DNA from: Halobacillus aidingensis
GTDB taxonomy: Bacteria > Bacillota > Bacilli > Bacillales > Halobacillaceae
Reading direction: 5' to 3'
Assembly (NCBI RefSeq): GCF_900104185.1
Contig: NZ_FNIZ01000014.1
Span: 42,570 to 106,569 of the forward strand
DNA length: 64,000 nucleotides
The position numbers and the translations under genes were made by a program. The notes beneath the pieces are model-generated. The model worked only from the letters and a program-made list of their open reading frames with translations, was not told the origin of the DNA and searched no databases. Shown here piece after piece: positions 54,128 through 63,810 of the stretch (the first letter of the stretch is position 1; every line of letters begins with the position of its first letter).

Positions 54128-54690
54128 CCTCCACAAAAGCTCCCTATTCTTGAAGACTCAGTTTGGAGATGTTTTCGGGGTTCGTTTGCCATATTGGGAG
54201 TCAGGGGTTGTTGGGAAGCTACTCGCTTTCCTGTGGGGGAGCGCCGAGCTTCCTCAGGCTATCGCCTTGCGGGATCTCGCCTACCTCCTTCTCCCACGGG
54301 AGTCTCGTAGCTTCCCAACAACCCCATTCTATAAAAGGAAGAAACGAATCCCTATACCGAGAAGGAGTTTCTCCCACTCTTCTCTCCTAAGCATGCATAA
54401 AGCGCTCTGTATCAAGCTTTTACGTTGTGAATGCCAGCTGTGGAGGGAGGATATTATCCACTTCCCTCAATCATACAAACTGATTTTTCCAGAAGTGGTT
54501 TCGAGAATCTTCCATGGCAAAGGGGCGGAGGGGAATGGGGAGACTCCTGCGGGAAAAAAGTGCCGGGTGAGACCCCGCAGAGCGAAGCTCGAGGAGGCTC
54601 ACCGCGCTCCCGCGGAAAGCGAGTCATTCCCCGCAGCCCATATCCACTCAAAAAACATCTCGAAACTGAGTCTTCAAGAATCCTGCCATA
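54128..54690 (+). repeat. Composite palindromic repeat, copy R6 (complete, no insert)
   Basis: A complete uninterrupted copy between divergent genes. M1 at about 54203-54326, M2 at about 54520-54640, with terminal repeats CTTGAAGACTCAGTTTGGAGA and TCTCGAAACTGAGTCTTCAAG, the best-preserved pair here. Short stems in M1 (AGGC/GCCT) and M2 (GAGC/GCTC) differ in sequence from other copies but remain paired. No gene seen in 54021-54777. Confidence 0.92.
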
Positions 54691-54777
54691 TTCTTTGAAA
54701 GAAGTATTTCTTTGGAAAGCAATTTTGAAACCATTAGGTTAGAAATTACGTACATAAGGTGAAAAGGGGGAGAAATA

Positions 54778-55677
54778 ATGACGTTACGATTGGAGAAAGT
54801 GACGAAAAAGTTTGGATCGTTTACAGCTGTTGATGATTTGTCATTGGAAATTCCAGAAAAGCAGATCTTTGGTTTTCTCGGTGCGAACGGAGCGGGTAAA
54901 ACCACCACCTTCCGTATGGTTCTCGGTTTGTTGGATCAAACCAAAGGGGAAATATCATGGAACGGTGGGGACATTGGCTACGACCAGAGTCATTTAATCG
55001 GGTATTTACCGGAGGAAAGAGGACTTTATCCCAAGCTGAAGGTCCAGGAGCAGTTGGTTTATTTGGCCAAATTAAGAGGGATGAAGAAATCTGAAGCCGT
55101 TCAACAGATTGAAAGTTGGCTTGAAAGATTTAAAGTACCCGAATACAAAAATAAGAAAGTTGAAGAATTATCGAAAGGAAATCAACAAAAAATTCAGTTC
55201 ATCTCAGCTGTATTACATAAACCGAAATTGTTGATATTGGATGAGCCTTTTTCAGGTCTTGATCCAGTTAACGTTGAAATGCTGAAAAAAGCTGTCATTG
55301 ATTTGAAAGAATCCGGAACATCGATTGTATTTTCCTCCCACCGGATGGAGCATGTAGAGGAATTGTGTGAAAGTCTGTGTATTCTTCATCACGGTTCACC
55401 TGTGGTGCATGGAAAGTTGAAGGAGATTAAAAAGTCATTCGGGAAAAAGAATGTGAAAGTCATTGCAGATTTTGACCTTGCGTTTTTGGAGAGTATTCCT
55501 GGAGTTACGAAATATAAGCCCCTGGGAGATGGCTGTGAAATCCAGATTGAGAGCGAGGAAATTGCACAGCGTATTTTTGAGGAGCTTCAAGGGAAAGGGT
55601 TTGTACGCAAATTTGATCTGGAAGAGCCGACTTTGAATGATATCTTTATTGAGAAGGTGGGTGCTTCTTATGAATAA
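54778..55677 (+). CDS. yhaQ: ABC exporter ATPase, YhaQ
   Basis: A 299-residue ABC ATPase (NatA-like). Walker A GANGAGKTT at about 38-46, signature LSKGNQQK, Walker B LLILDEPFSGLD and H-loop SSHRME. A C-terminal extension of about 80 residues is typical of this family. It pairs with the YhaP permease, whose start overlaps its end by eight bases. The pair resembles the NatAB sodium exporter; the substrate is not established. GGGGGAG precedes the ATG. R6 ends about 90 bases upstream. Confidence 0.92.
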   Translation: MTLRLEKVTKKFGSFTAVDDLSLEIPEKQIFGFLGANGAGKTTTFRMVLGLLDQTKGEISWNGGDIGYDQSHLIGYLPEERGLYPKLKVQEQLVYLAKLRGMKKSEAVQQIESWLERFKVPEYKNKKVEELSKGNQQKIQFISAVLHKPKLLILDEPFSGLDPVNVEMLKKAVIDLKESGTSIVFSSHRMEHVEELCESLCILHHGSPVVHGKLKEIKKSFGKKNVKVIADFDLAFLESIPGVTKYKPLGDGCEIQIESEEIAQRIFEELQGKGFVRKFDLEEPTLNDIFIEKVGASYE

Positions 55678-56923
55678 GTTCTTTATCATGGTTGCCCAGA
55701 CCTATAAAAACCGCGTCAAATCCAAGTCTTTCCTAATTACCACGATTGTCACTGTTGCACTCATTTTCGCTTTATCGAATTTGCAATCCCTAATTGAGAC
55801 TTTCAGCGATGTGGATGAAGAAAAGAAAGTGGCTGTCGTGACAGACAATGAGGACTGGTTTCAGTCATTAAATCAGGTCGTGTCGATGAATGACAACCTT
55901 AGCCTTGAGAAATACAATGGAAGTCTTGAGGAAGCTCAAGCAGCGGTAGAAGAAGGAGACTTTCAATCTGTTGTAGATGTGGAACAAGGCGAAGAGGGGA
56001 TGCCTGAAGCGACTTATTATGCGAACAAAATCGCTAACACAGGGGAAAGTGACCCTGTCAGACAGGCGCTTCAACAAGTGAAAGTTCAGTATGTGACCGA
56101 GCAGGCCAATGTCGATCCTGCGATCATTCAACAAATGAATGCCCCTGTGAATTTTGAGCTCGTAGCTCTTGAAGATAGTGCAAAAACGGCAGAAGAGCTC
56201 AACCAGACTCGCGGACTTGTGTATGTGATGCTCTTTTTCTTGTATTTCTCTGTCATCATGTATGGGCAGATGATCTCTACGGAAGTAGCAACAGAAAAAT
56301 CAAGTCGGGTCATGGAAATTTTAGTTTCCAGCGTATCCCCTGTCTCCCAAATGTTTGCCAAAATTTTCGGGATTGCTTTGTTAGGCTTGACGCAATTCGC
56401 TATCCTTATTTTGGCTGGATACTTAGGCATCCAACAAAGCAAGACCCTTGGAGATGGTTCGATGCTGGAGTTTTTCGGTTTCAACGACATTAATCCCGGC
56501 ACCATCGTCTATGCTGTCGTTTTCTTTATTCTTGGCTATTTGCTTTATGCTACCTTAGCAGCAACTTTGGGGTCGCTCGTCAGTCGCTTGGAGGATGCGC
56601 AGCAATTATTAGCACCTATGATTATGCTGATTGTAGCTGGTTTCCTTATTGCGATGTTTGGCCTTGGTATTCCTGATTCTACTTTCATCACGGTCAGTTC
56701 TTATTTCCCGTTCTTTACACCACTGATCATGTTTTTACGTGTAGGAATGCTGGAAATCCCGATTTGGGAAGTCGCCTTATCTATTGGTATTCTCATCGGT
56801 TCCATTCTTTTGCTTGCTTTGATTGGAGCACGGGTCTATCGTGGCGGTGTACTGATGTATGGGAAGTCCACTTCCTTAAAAGATTTAAAAACGGCTTTGC
56901 AACTCTCTAAAAAAGAGAAGTAA
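55670..56923 (+). CDS. yhaP: ABC exporter permease, YhaP
   Basis: A 417-residue NatB/YhaP-type ABC-2 permease. One helix at about 20-40, a large extracytoplasmic region (about 45-180), then five or six helices to the C-terminus. The motif MISTEVATEKSSRVMEILVS is characteristic. It works with YhaQ. ATG 55670 overlaps the yhaQ stop; the start upstream at 55637 is unlikely. A terminator follows. Confidence 0.92.
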   Translation: MNKFFIMVAQTYKNRVKSKSFLITTIVTVALIFALSNLQSLIETFSDVDEEKKVAVVTDNEDWFQSLNQVVSMNDNLSLEKYNGSLEEAQAAVEEGDFQSVVDVEQGEEGMPEATYYANKIANTGESDPVRQALQQVKVQYVTEQANVDPAIIQQMNAPVNFELVALEDSAKTAEELNQTRGLVYVMLFFLYFSVIMYGQMISTEVATEKSSRVMEILVSSVSPVSQMFAKIFGIALLGLTQFAILILAGYLGIQQSKTLGDGSMLEFFGFNDINPGTIVYAVVFFILGYLLYATLAATLGSLVSRLEDAQQLLAPMIMLIVAGFLIAMFGLGIPDSTFITVSSYFPFFTPLIMFLRVGMLEIPIWEVALSIGILIGSILLLALIGARVYRGGVLMYGKSTSLKDLKTALQLSKKEK

Positions 56924-56925
56924 AG

Positions 56926-56954
56926 AAAAACCCCTTTGTTAAGGGGTTTTTTGT
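56926..56954 (+). terminator. Intrinsic terminator
   Basis: AAAAACCCCTT/AAGGGGTTTTTT after yhaP. Confidence 0.88.
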
Positions 56955-57101
56955 TTGGCTGGTTAAATGATAAATCCCTAGCTATGGGTGGGCCGTTCGG
57001 AGAAGCTTGCGACTTTGCTGTTGCTCCCTTGTGATATGAGAACGTGCATTCGGTTTTTGGCTCTGTTAAAATGAAAGAAATAATAGAAAAGGAGGCTGAT
57101 C

Positions 57102-58340
57102 ATGGTGGAATCATCGATTCGATTCATACACAGCGCAGATTTACATATCGACAGCCTTTTTAAAACAAAGGGACACTTCCCGGAAAAACTGTTAGATAGG
57201 TTGCGAAAAAGCACATTCGAAGCGTTCGACCGGCTAATCGACGCCTGCATAGACAATAATGTGGATTTCCTTTTGATTACTGGTGACTTATACAATGAGG
57301 AAATTCGGAGTATTAAAGCTCAAGTCCATCTCAGGCGTGGGTTCGAACGTCTTTATGAGAAGGATATTCAAGTATATATCAGTTATGGTAACCACGATTA
57401 TATAGAGGGGCAAACCTTACCCATTGAAATGCCTGACAATGTACATATTTTTAAAAGTGACAATGTTGAACATTTCCCATTTGAAAAGGATGGAAAGGTA
57501 TTGGCTCATATTTATGGGTTTAGCTATGAGACAAGAGAAGTGCGAGACCGCAAAGTTCCATTCTTTACTAAAAAAGAGGGGGCGGACTATCATATCGGAA
57601 TGCTTCACGGGAGTCTGGATACAAATACAGACCATGATGTTTACGCACCTTTTTCACTACAGGAGTTAAAAGGGAAAGAGATGGACTATTGGGCATTAGG
57701 TCACATCCACAAACGTTCGATTCTATCGGCAGATCCACCTATCCTATACCCTGGGAATATCCAGGGGAGATCACGAAAGGAAGCGGGAGAAAAAGGATGT
57801 TATCTTGTCGAGCACAACTCCGGAGAATGGAATTTTCAGTTTGTCCCCTTGCAAAGCATTACATACGATTCTACCACTGTGGAGGATCTTGAAATCACAT
57901 CGTTTGAAGAATTGGAAAAAGGTTTGAAGAAGGCGAAAGAAAAAGTAGCTGCCGGTTCTCCTGTGATGTTGACGATCACGATGATGGGATATGCAGGATC
58001 CACAGAGGATATTCAAGAATGGGTGGAAGTCATTAATGAGAATGAAGATTTTGATTCCGATGATTGGATTTGGATTGAGGAAATCAAGGTTGAAGGCCGC
58101 ACAACCTGGGATGAAGAGGATTTAATGAAAGGTTCTCATTTTACAGGTGAACTATTGCGGACCATTTCTAATTTAAATGAAGAAGAAGTAGAACAATGGC
58201 TCTCTCCTTTGTTTTCTCACCGAAAAGTGTCCAAGTATATTCATCCGATTAAAAATGAAGAAACGACGGATATGATAGAACAAGCAAAATCACTACTATT
58301 GGAACGGATGATCAACCATGAGAGGAGGGGGGCGATGTGA
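57102..58340 (+). CDS. yhaO: SbcD-like DNA repair exonuclease, YhaO
   Basis: A 412-residue metallophosphoesterase-type nuclease subunit. Metal motifs are IHSADLHID, ITGDLYN, GNHDYIEG, and later GMLHGS and GHIHKR. It is the SbcD/Mre11-like partner of YhaN and probably processes DNA ends. Its end overlaps the yhaN start by four bases. AAGGAGG precedes the ATG. Confidence 0.92.
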   Translation: MVESSIRFIHSADLHIDSLFKTKGHFPEKLLDRLRKSTFEAFDRLIDACIDNNVDFLLITGDLYNEEIRSIKAQVHLRRGFERLYEKDIQVYISYGNHDYIEGQTLPIEMPDNVHIFKSDNVEHFPFEKDGKVLAHIYGFSYETREVRDRKVPFFTKKEGADYHIGMLHGSLDTNTDHDVYAPFSLQELKGKEMDYWALGHIHKRSILSADPPILYPGNIQGRSRKEAGEKGCYLVEHNSGEWNFQFVPLQSITYDSTTVEDLEITSFEELEKGLKKAKEKVAAGSPVMLTITMMGYAGSTEDIQEWVEVINENEDFDSDDWIWIEEIKVEGRTTWDEEDLMKGSHFTGELLRTISNLNEEEVEQWLSPLFSHRKVSKYIHPIKNEETTDMIEQAKSLLLERMINHERRGAM

Positions 58341-61219
58341 AGATCACCCATTTATTCATTTACGGATTCGGCAAATGGAAGGATCATTCTTTGGATTTAA
58401 CCGCTCCATCTCCTCATGTCATTATAGGCGAAAATGAAGCAGGAAAATCGACGCTCTACGAATTTATCTTGTTTATGTTATTTGGACTACCCCCAAAGCA
58501 AAGGGTATCTTTTATACCTAAAACCGGAGGAAGCATGGGCGGACGTCTTGTCCTTTTAACGGAAGAGTTCGGAAGAGTGACGATTGAGAGAACGCACGAA
58601 CATGAGAACGGAAAAGCGGTCTGCCGTTTGGAGACAGGAGAGGAAAAGGACGAAGCGTGGCTCCGGAACTTACTGGATGGAATGGAACGTAGAGTTTTTG
58701 AATCTACCTATAGTTTTAATGCGGATGACTTGATGGAACTAAAGAATTTATCAGGGTATGAGCTTGGTGAAGCCCTTTTGAATATCGGATTAACTGGATC
58801 TGACCAAATTTATCAGACAGAAAAATGGCTGCAAAAACAAATGGATGAACGTTTCAAGCCGAAAGGAAAAAAACCACTCATTAATGAACAGCTTCAAGTG
58901 GTTGAGGAGTTGCAGCAGAAGAAGAAAACATTGGATGATGAAGAAGAAGACTATTTACGGCTTCAAAAGACAAAAGAAACATTGAACGGACGCCTACGCA
59001 CATTAGAAGGGGAATGGCAGGAGACCATCAATCAAATTTACATAACGGAACAAGTTCTGAAAGTAAGAGCTATTATCGTTGATTACCACTTAATAAAGGC
59101 TGAAGTAGAGCATCAATGTAACCTTTCTTTTCCGGAAGCCGGTGTGGAGCGTTACCAGCAAGTGAAGGAAGTCCTTTTGCCTCTTCAATCGGAACAAAAG
59201 CTATTAAAAACTAATATTGAGGAAGTTGAGTCTTCTATTCAACGTTGGAAGGATGGATACGACCCACTTCAAGAGGAAGAAGCAGGAAAGCTCGTAGAAA
59301 CAGGATATCCAAAGTATGAACAAGCTGTCTATGAGGTCGAACGCCTTTTACAACAGATTACCCGACTTGATGAACAGCTTGAGGAAGATAAAAGTCATAT
59401 TGATGTTCCTTTGGATATAGATGAAATAGAGGAATATTCATTGCCATTTTATATTGAAGAAACATGGCGAGCATTGAAAAAGGAAAAAGAAGAAGTGGAA
59501 CGTGAGGAAGCGTTTATTAAGGAACAAGCAGACGACATCGCCCGGGAGCTTCAAAAAATAGAAGAACATAAACATTCGATAGAGAACGAGAGGATCAGCG
59601 AGGAAACAGCCAAAGAATATGAAGAAAAGTTGCAGAGAAATTATCAAATGGCAGCAACGTCTGATCAAGATACAACGAGATTAAGGAATGGACGTTTGTT
59701 AGGGGGCGTGTTGGCCGGCCTCTCACTGGCTTTTGGGGGGTTCCTCGAAGGAATGGTGCTATTCGTCTTGTGTTTGGTCATAGCCGCTGGTCTTGCATTG
59801 TACAGTTATAGCTGTCACAAAAAAATAGTGGAATTATCCGAGCGAAGTGTGACGACATCCATTCCTGTGGAAGAAATGGAACAAGCGAGGAAACAGCTGC
59901 AAAAATATGATGCACAAAAGAATGAGTACCATCATCTGCGTGAGCAATGGAAGCAGTTGAACCAGGAAGAGATTCGGCTGCAGGAGAAGACCCACCATCT
60001 CCAACAACGAAAAAGAAGATTGGAAAATACCCTTGATGAACAGCGTAATCTCTATCCTTTCCTAGCATACTTACACGTGGAGCATTGGGAAAAGCTCTAT
60101 CATCTTTTGACACAATTGAAAGAAAAGAAACGTACACAGAAACGGCTGCTTCAGGAAACAGAAAAGCAACGTTCCACAATAAACCATATCAAAAAAAATC
60201 TGGAAGCGTTTTACAAGGTGAAAAAGTGGGAATTCTACGAAGAGAATATGGAACAGCAGTGGCAGCGTTTAAAAGAATGGGTCCAAGAGCAGAATCATAG
60301 AAGGCAGAAGATCACCCAAACAGAACAGCAGTTGGAATCCTTGGATAAGCGTGCGAAAGAAAATAATGTGAAGCTTTCTACTTATTTGGACCAACAACAA
60401 GAGCTTTTCCAAGAAGCCGGCGTGGAGGAGGAAGAAGACTTTTACACAAAGGCGAAACAGAAGAAAAAACAAAGGGAGCAACAAAGTCAGCTCCAGGATT
60501 TAGAACGTCAACTGCAGCGTATGCTGTCAGAAAGAGAGCAGCAGCATTATCATGTGTGGACAGAAGTGCCTGAAGAAGCTGCACTTTCGGCCCGCCTGGA
60601 ACGCCTGAAAAGCGAAAAGCAAAAGATTGAAGAGGAACAAAAAAAGAATCAGCAAGCCAGTGCAGATAACGAGAGCGCCATTCGACAGCTGGAGCATTCA
60701 GATGAACGCTCTAGCATTACCCACAAACTTCACAAAGAAAAAGTAGAACTTCAAAAACTTTCGGAAGAATGGGCGGCTTATCAATTGGCTTGGAAGGCTT
60801 TAGAGAAGACGAAGCGTGCGTATAAAGAAAAATATTTACCACGGATCTTAGGGAAAGCTACGACCTATTTTCATAACCTGACGAACGGAAATTATGTTGA
60901 TGTGAAAATTCCACCCGATGATGATTGCATTAAGGTCATTAGTAAGCAGGGATTCACTTATTTTCCAATGGAACTCTCACGGGGAACAAGGGATCAACTG
61001 TATGTTTCTTTCCGTCTGGCCCTTGGGGAGACGATGGCGGATGACTTGTCCCTTCCGTTTCTCGTTGATGATGCCTTTGTTCATTTTGACCAGAGGAGAT
61101 TAAGCCTGATGGTGGAACTTTTCGAGCAATTATCTAAAAAGCACCAAGTCGTTCTTTTTACATGGCGAGAAGATTTGGAAGAAGCGTTTCAATCTCCTCA
61201 AGTCCTGCGATTGAGTTAA
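58337..61219 (+). CDS. yhaN: SbcC/Rad50-like ATPase with membrane hairpin, YhaN
   Basis: A 960-residue SMC-like ATPase. Walker A GENEAGKST is at about 34-42, and the C-terminal half has LSRGTRDQL and the Walker B LPFLVDDAFVHFD. Long coiled coils fill about 160-830. Unlike SbcC or Rad50 it carries a hydrophobic hairpin at about 453-490 (GVLAGLSLAFGGFLEGMVLF), as YhaN proteins do, which may tether it to the membrane. It forms a complex with YhaO. Start GTG 58337. Confidence 0.92.
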   Translation: MKITHLFIYGFGKWKDHSLDLTAPSPHVIIGENEAGKSTLYEFILFMLFGLPPKQRVSFIPKTGGSMGGRLVLLTEEFGRVTIERTHEHENGKAVCRLETGEEKDEAWLRNLLDGMERRVFESTYSFNADDLMELKNLSGYELGEALLNIGLTGSDQIYQTEKWLQKQMDERFKPKGKKPLINEQLQVVEELQQKKKTLDDEEEDYLRLQKTKETLNGRLRTLEGEWQETINQIYITEQVLKVRAIIVDYHLIKAEVEHQCNLSFPEAGVERYQQVKEVLLPLQSEQKLLKTNIEEVESSIQRWKDGYDPLQEEEAGKLVETGYPKYEQAVYEVERLLQQITRLDEQLEEDKSHIDVPLDIDEIEEYSLPFYIEETWRALKKEKEEVEREEAFIKEQADDIARELQKIEEHKHSIENERISEETAKEYEEKLQRNYQMAATSDQDTTRLRNGRLLGGVLAGLSLAFGGFLEGMVLFVLCLVIAAGLALYSYSCHKKIVELSERSVTTSIPVEEMEQARKQLQKYDAQKNEYHHLREQWKQLNQEEIRLQEKTHHLQQRKRRLENTLDEQRNLYPFLAYLHVEHWEKLYHLLTQLKEKKRTQKRLLQETEKQRSTINHIKKNLEAFYKVKKWEFYEENMEQQWQRLKEWVQEQNHRRQKITQTEQQLESLDKRAKENNVKLSTYLDQQQELFQEAGVEEEEDFYTKAKQKKKQREQQSQLQDLERQLQRMLSEREQQHYHVWTEVPEEAALSARLERLKSEKQKIEEEQKKNQQASADNESAIRQLEHSDERSSITHKLHKEKVELQKLSEEWAAYQLAWKALEKTKRAYKEKYLPRILGKATTYFHNLTNGNYVDVKIPPDDDCIKVISKQGFTYFPMELSRGTRDQLYVSFRLALGETMADDLSLPFLVDDAFVHFDQRRLSLMVELFEQLSKKHQVVLFTWREDLEEAFQSPQVLRLS

Positions 61220-61302
61220 AATCGATAAAAGGTCGCAATGTAAGAACATTAATGATAAAATGTTTTAAGATTACTGAGGAATAAGCAAATGGAGGGTTTC
61301 CA

Positions 61303-61863
61303 TTGCCAGAAATGAACAATAAAGATTGGAACAAATACGAAGAAACGATTGAACAATTTATCCAAGTCATAGCTAAGAATATGAGCCTTTATGGGGTAAC
61401 CCCGTCCATCGGCCGCTTGTATGGGGTGCTGTACTTTTCACAGGAACCCATGACATTGGATGACATGCGGGAAGCTTTGGAGATGAGTAAGACCAGTATG
61501 TCAACAGGCGTCCGTGCTTTATCAGATATGAAGATGGTCGAACCTTCCTTTAAAAAAGGAGTCCGTAAAGATTTATACAAGTCAGAAGAAGATTGGTATA
61601 AATCTTTCACTTCCTTGTTCGGAAGCCGTTGGAGACATCATACAGAGACGAATATTGAAGAAGCGGATGAAGCCATCCAGGAGCTTCTAGAGCTGCAAGA
61701 GAAGACGACGGACGAAGATCTTCAAGCAAAAATATCAGAAGATATCGATCGGCTGGAATATGCTCAAAATTACTATCGCTGGCTCATGAGGTTCATTCAT
61801 GTGGTAGAATCCGGAGAGATCTTTCAATACGTACCGAAAATTGATCAAAAAGATAAAAAGTAA
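61303..61863 (+). CDS. GbsR/MarR-type transcriptional regulator
   Basis: A 186-residue winged-helix regulator of the GbsR group, with LYGVLYFSQEPMTLDDMREA and ALEMSKTSMSTGVRALSDMK forming the DNA-binding part at about 38-75. GbsR and OpcR proteins sense choline or control compatible-solute uptake in Bacillus; here no solute genes are adjacent, so the regulon is open. It lies where yhaM is found in B. subtilis. Start TTG 61303, after GGAGGG. Confidence 0.83.
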   Translation: MPEMNNKDWNKYEETIEQFIQVIAKNMSLYGVTPSIGRLYGVLYFSQEPMTLDDMREALEMSKTSMSTGVRALSDMKMVEPSFKKGVRKDLYKSEEDWYKSFTSLFGSRWRHHTETNIEEADEAIQELLELQEKTTDEDLQAKISEDIDRLEYAQNYYRWLMRFIHVVESGEIFQYVPKIDQKDKK

Positions 61864-61910
61864 AAAATCCGATGTGAACAGCTTGTTGGCTGTGCGCATC
61901 GGATTTTTTC
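61863..61910 (+). terminator. Intrinsic terminator
   Basis: AAAAATCCGATG ... CATCGGATTTTTT with a long loop, after the GbsR-like gene. Confidence 0.85.
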
Positions 61911-62000
61911 GTAGCTCTTTACTAAGAACAGGGAGCTTGTATCATATTTGCTCGCGATTGCTCATAGACTAGAGACAAAAGGAGCGGGGAGGATGAATTT

Positions 62001-62198
62001 ATGATATTCGGTCTTCCGATTTGGGTGTTTTTGTGCATTGTCTTTATATTCATAAGCGGGTATATGGCCATCCGCGCCATGAGAGCGGAGCACAACCTCG
62101 AACAAGAGTATATCGAACGGGAAGGTCAAGTGTATTTAAAGCGGATTGAAAAGGAGAAAGAGCGCCGAGGAAAAAGAGATGCCATGATGTCAGAATAA
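62001..62198 (+). CDS. yhaL: YhaL-like sporulation protein
   Basis: A 65-residue protein with an N-terminal transmembrane helix (about 3-22) and a charged helical tail (EYIEREGQVYLKRIEKEKER). This matches the layout of YhaL, a sporulation-associated protein next to prsA in B. subtilis. Position beside prsA supports it. GGAGCGGGGAGG precedes the start. Confidence 0.78.
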   Translation: MIFGLPIWVFLCIVFIFISGYMAIRAMRAEHNLEQEYIEREGQVYLKRIEKEKERRGKRDAMMSE

Positions 62199-62230
62199 AA
62201 GCCAGGTGAAACATTCACCTGGCTTTTGAT
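62197..62230. terminator. Bidirectional terminator
   Basis: AAAAGCCAGGTGAA/TTCACCTGGCTTTT between converging genes. Confidence 0.88.
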
Positions 62231-62235
62231 CTTTA

Positions 62236-63177
62236 TTATTCTTCTGTATTTTCTGCTTCAGAAGAATTTTCTTCTGAGTTATTTCCCTCAGGATTTGTAC
62301 CTTCTTCTACTGGTGCTTCTTCTTTATCGAAGAGACCTTCAAACTCATCAAGCTTCACATCAATTTCAGAGTTCTGCATAAGCTCATCCATCTTCTTCTG
62401 AAGCTCAGCCTGATCGACTTTCTGACTCGTCAATGTACGTTTGATTTCTTCCTTCATTTCTTCATAAGGCTTGATATCTTCTTTATCGCGCTTGTCCGTC
62501 ACTTTGATGACATGGTAGCCAAATTGAGATTGCACAGGTTCACTTACTTCGCCTGGCTCTAATTCATAGGCTTTATCTTCAAATTCAGCAACCATTTCTC
62601 CAGGTCCGAACCAGCCAAGCTTACCGCCTTGCTGAGCAGAACCATCAGAAGAATATTCCGCGGCTAGCTCTCCGAAATCTTCTCCATTATCGATTTTTTC
62701 TTTAACTTCTTTCGCCGTTTCTTCATCAGAGACTAGGATATGGCTCGCTTGAACCTCTGTCTTCATCCGATCATAATAATTTTTCATTTCTTCTTCTGAA
62801 ATTTCGATTCCTTCAGAAGCGGCTTTTTCTTGCAATAGGCTCATACGGATGGTTTCTTTGAAAGCCTCTTCATCTGCAAAGCCATTTTGCTGAAGAATGT
62901 TCTCAAAATTATCACCGTATTGTTCTTTGATTGTTTCTAGTTCCTTGTTCACTTCTTCATCAGAAACCTCGTAGTTATTTGCAAGAACTTCTTTCATGAC
63001 AAGAGTCTGAAGCACTTGCTCCCCAGATTGAGATTTCAATTCTTGGTAGAATTCTTCTTTCGTGACTTCTCCACCATTGGTTTCAACAACAACTTCTGAT
63101 TCATCTGCATTTGATGAACAAGCTGACAAGGTGAATACGCTCGCTGCCAATGCAGCCGTGATGGCTATTTTTTTCAT
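62236..63177 (-). CDS. prsA: Extracytoplasmic foldase lipoprotein PrsA
   Basis: A 313-residue lipoprotein with lipidated C20 (LSAC), an N-terminal SurA-like helical domain, a PpiC parvulin domain at about 135-228 (ASHILVSDEETAKEV, GGKLGWFGPGEM) and a very acidic tail. It folds secreted proteins on the outer face of the membrane and is essential in B. subtilis. The acidic tail is longer than usual, in line with a halophile. Start context AGGAGTG. Confidence 0.94.
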   Translation of the reverse strand: MKKIAITAALAASVFTLSACSSNADESEVVVETNGGEVTKEEFYQELKSQSGEQVLQTLVMKEVLANNYEVSDEEVNKELETIKEQYGDNFENILQQNGFADEEAFKETIRMSLLQEKAASEGIEISEEEMKNYYDRMKTEVQASHILVSDEETAKEVKEKIDNGEDFGELAAEYSSDGSAQQGGKLGWFGPGEMVAEFEDKAYELEPGEVSEPVQSQFGYHVIKVTDKRDKEDIKPYEEMKEEIKRTLTSQKVDQAELQKKMDELMQNSEIDVKLDEFEGLFDKEEAPVEEGTNPEGNNSEENSSEAENTEE

Positions 63178-63317
63178 AATCCTGACACTCCTAAAACTTA
63201 TTGTGAATTTCGTGACGTAGAGATTTGCTCACAGCCTATCAGTAAATATAACACATTATATAGTCAATGTTCTATACTGTGTTGTGAAAATATAGCAATT
63301 CAAACAAGACATAGAAA

Positions 63318-63345
63318 AAACAGGCCATCTACGGCCTGTTCTAAA
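63318..63345 (-). terminator. Intrinsic terminator
   Basis: AACAGGCC/GGCCTGTT stem with T6 on the minus-strand side, ending the small membrane-protein gene. Confidence 0.8.
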
Positions 63346-63523
63346 GTGTATTAAGCACTTCCACATAAGAAGAGATCAGTAATATTGTAATGAGTACGTT
63401 GATCGTGCGGAAAACACGCGTTTGTTTTTCGTTCGACATTTTCGTCTTTGTGCATAAGGAATGTGTGAGTGAGTTAAACACGAATAAAATGACGAGCGCG
63501 TACAAGCTGAATCCGAATGCCAT
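63341..63523 (-). CDS. Small two-helix membrane protein
   Basis: A 60-residue protein with helices at about 5-22 and 41-58 and a short basic loop between (CTKTKMSNEKQTRVFR). Function unknown; it may be a conserved Bacillaceae small membrane protein. GGAGG eight bases before the ATG strongly supports it. It lies upstream of prsA in the same direction but has its own terminator. Confidence 0.7.
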   Translation of the reverse strand: MAFGFSLYALVILFVFNSLTHSLCTKTKMSNEKQTRVFRTINVLITILLISSYVEVLNTL

Positions 63524-63654
63524 GTTGGTACCTCCTTTATTCCCTATGAAACTACTCTATCAAAGTTTGGGTGGATTGAACAGAAAAAAGCAGGTCGGAT
63601 TTCCCGGTTAGAACAAAAAAGTCTGATTCAGAAATAAAAAGACAAATTCCGACT

Positions 63655-63810
63655 TCAACTAAAGATCCCGATTGTGGAAGAGTCAGTTTCGAGATGTTTG
63701 TTGGAGTTTAGGGGCTCCGGGAAACAGTTCGCTTTCCATGGGGCGGGCGCTGAGCCTCCTCAGGCTACGCCTTCCGGGGTCTCACCTGTCCCACACGTCC
63801 CATAGCCATT
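63655..63810 (+). repeat. Composite palindromic repeat, copy R7 (partial)
   Basis: The left terminal repeat (GGAAGAGTCAGTTTCGAGA) and the first two thirds of M1 are present, with the apical stem AGGC/GCCT. After about 63810 the sequence departs from the family and runs to the window end (63811-64000) with no gene I can identify. Either the copy is truncated there or another element is inserted. Confidence 0.75.
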
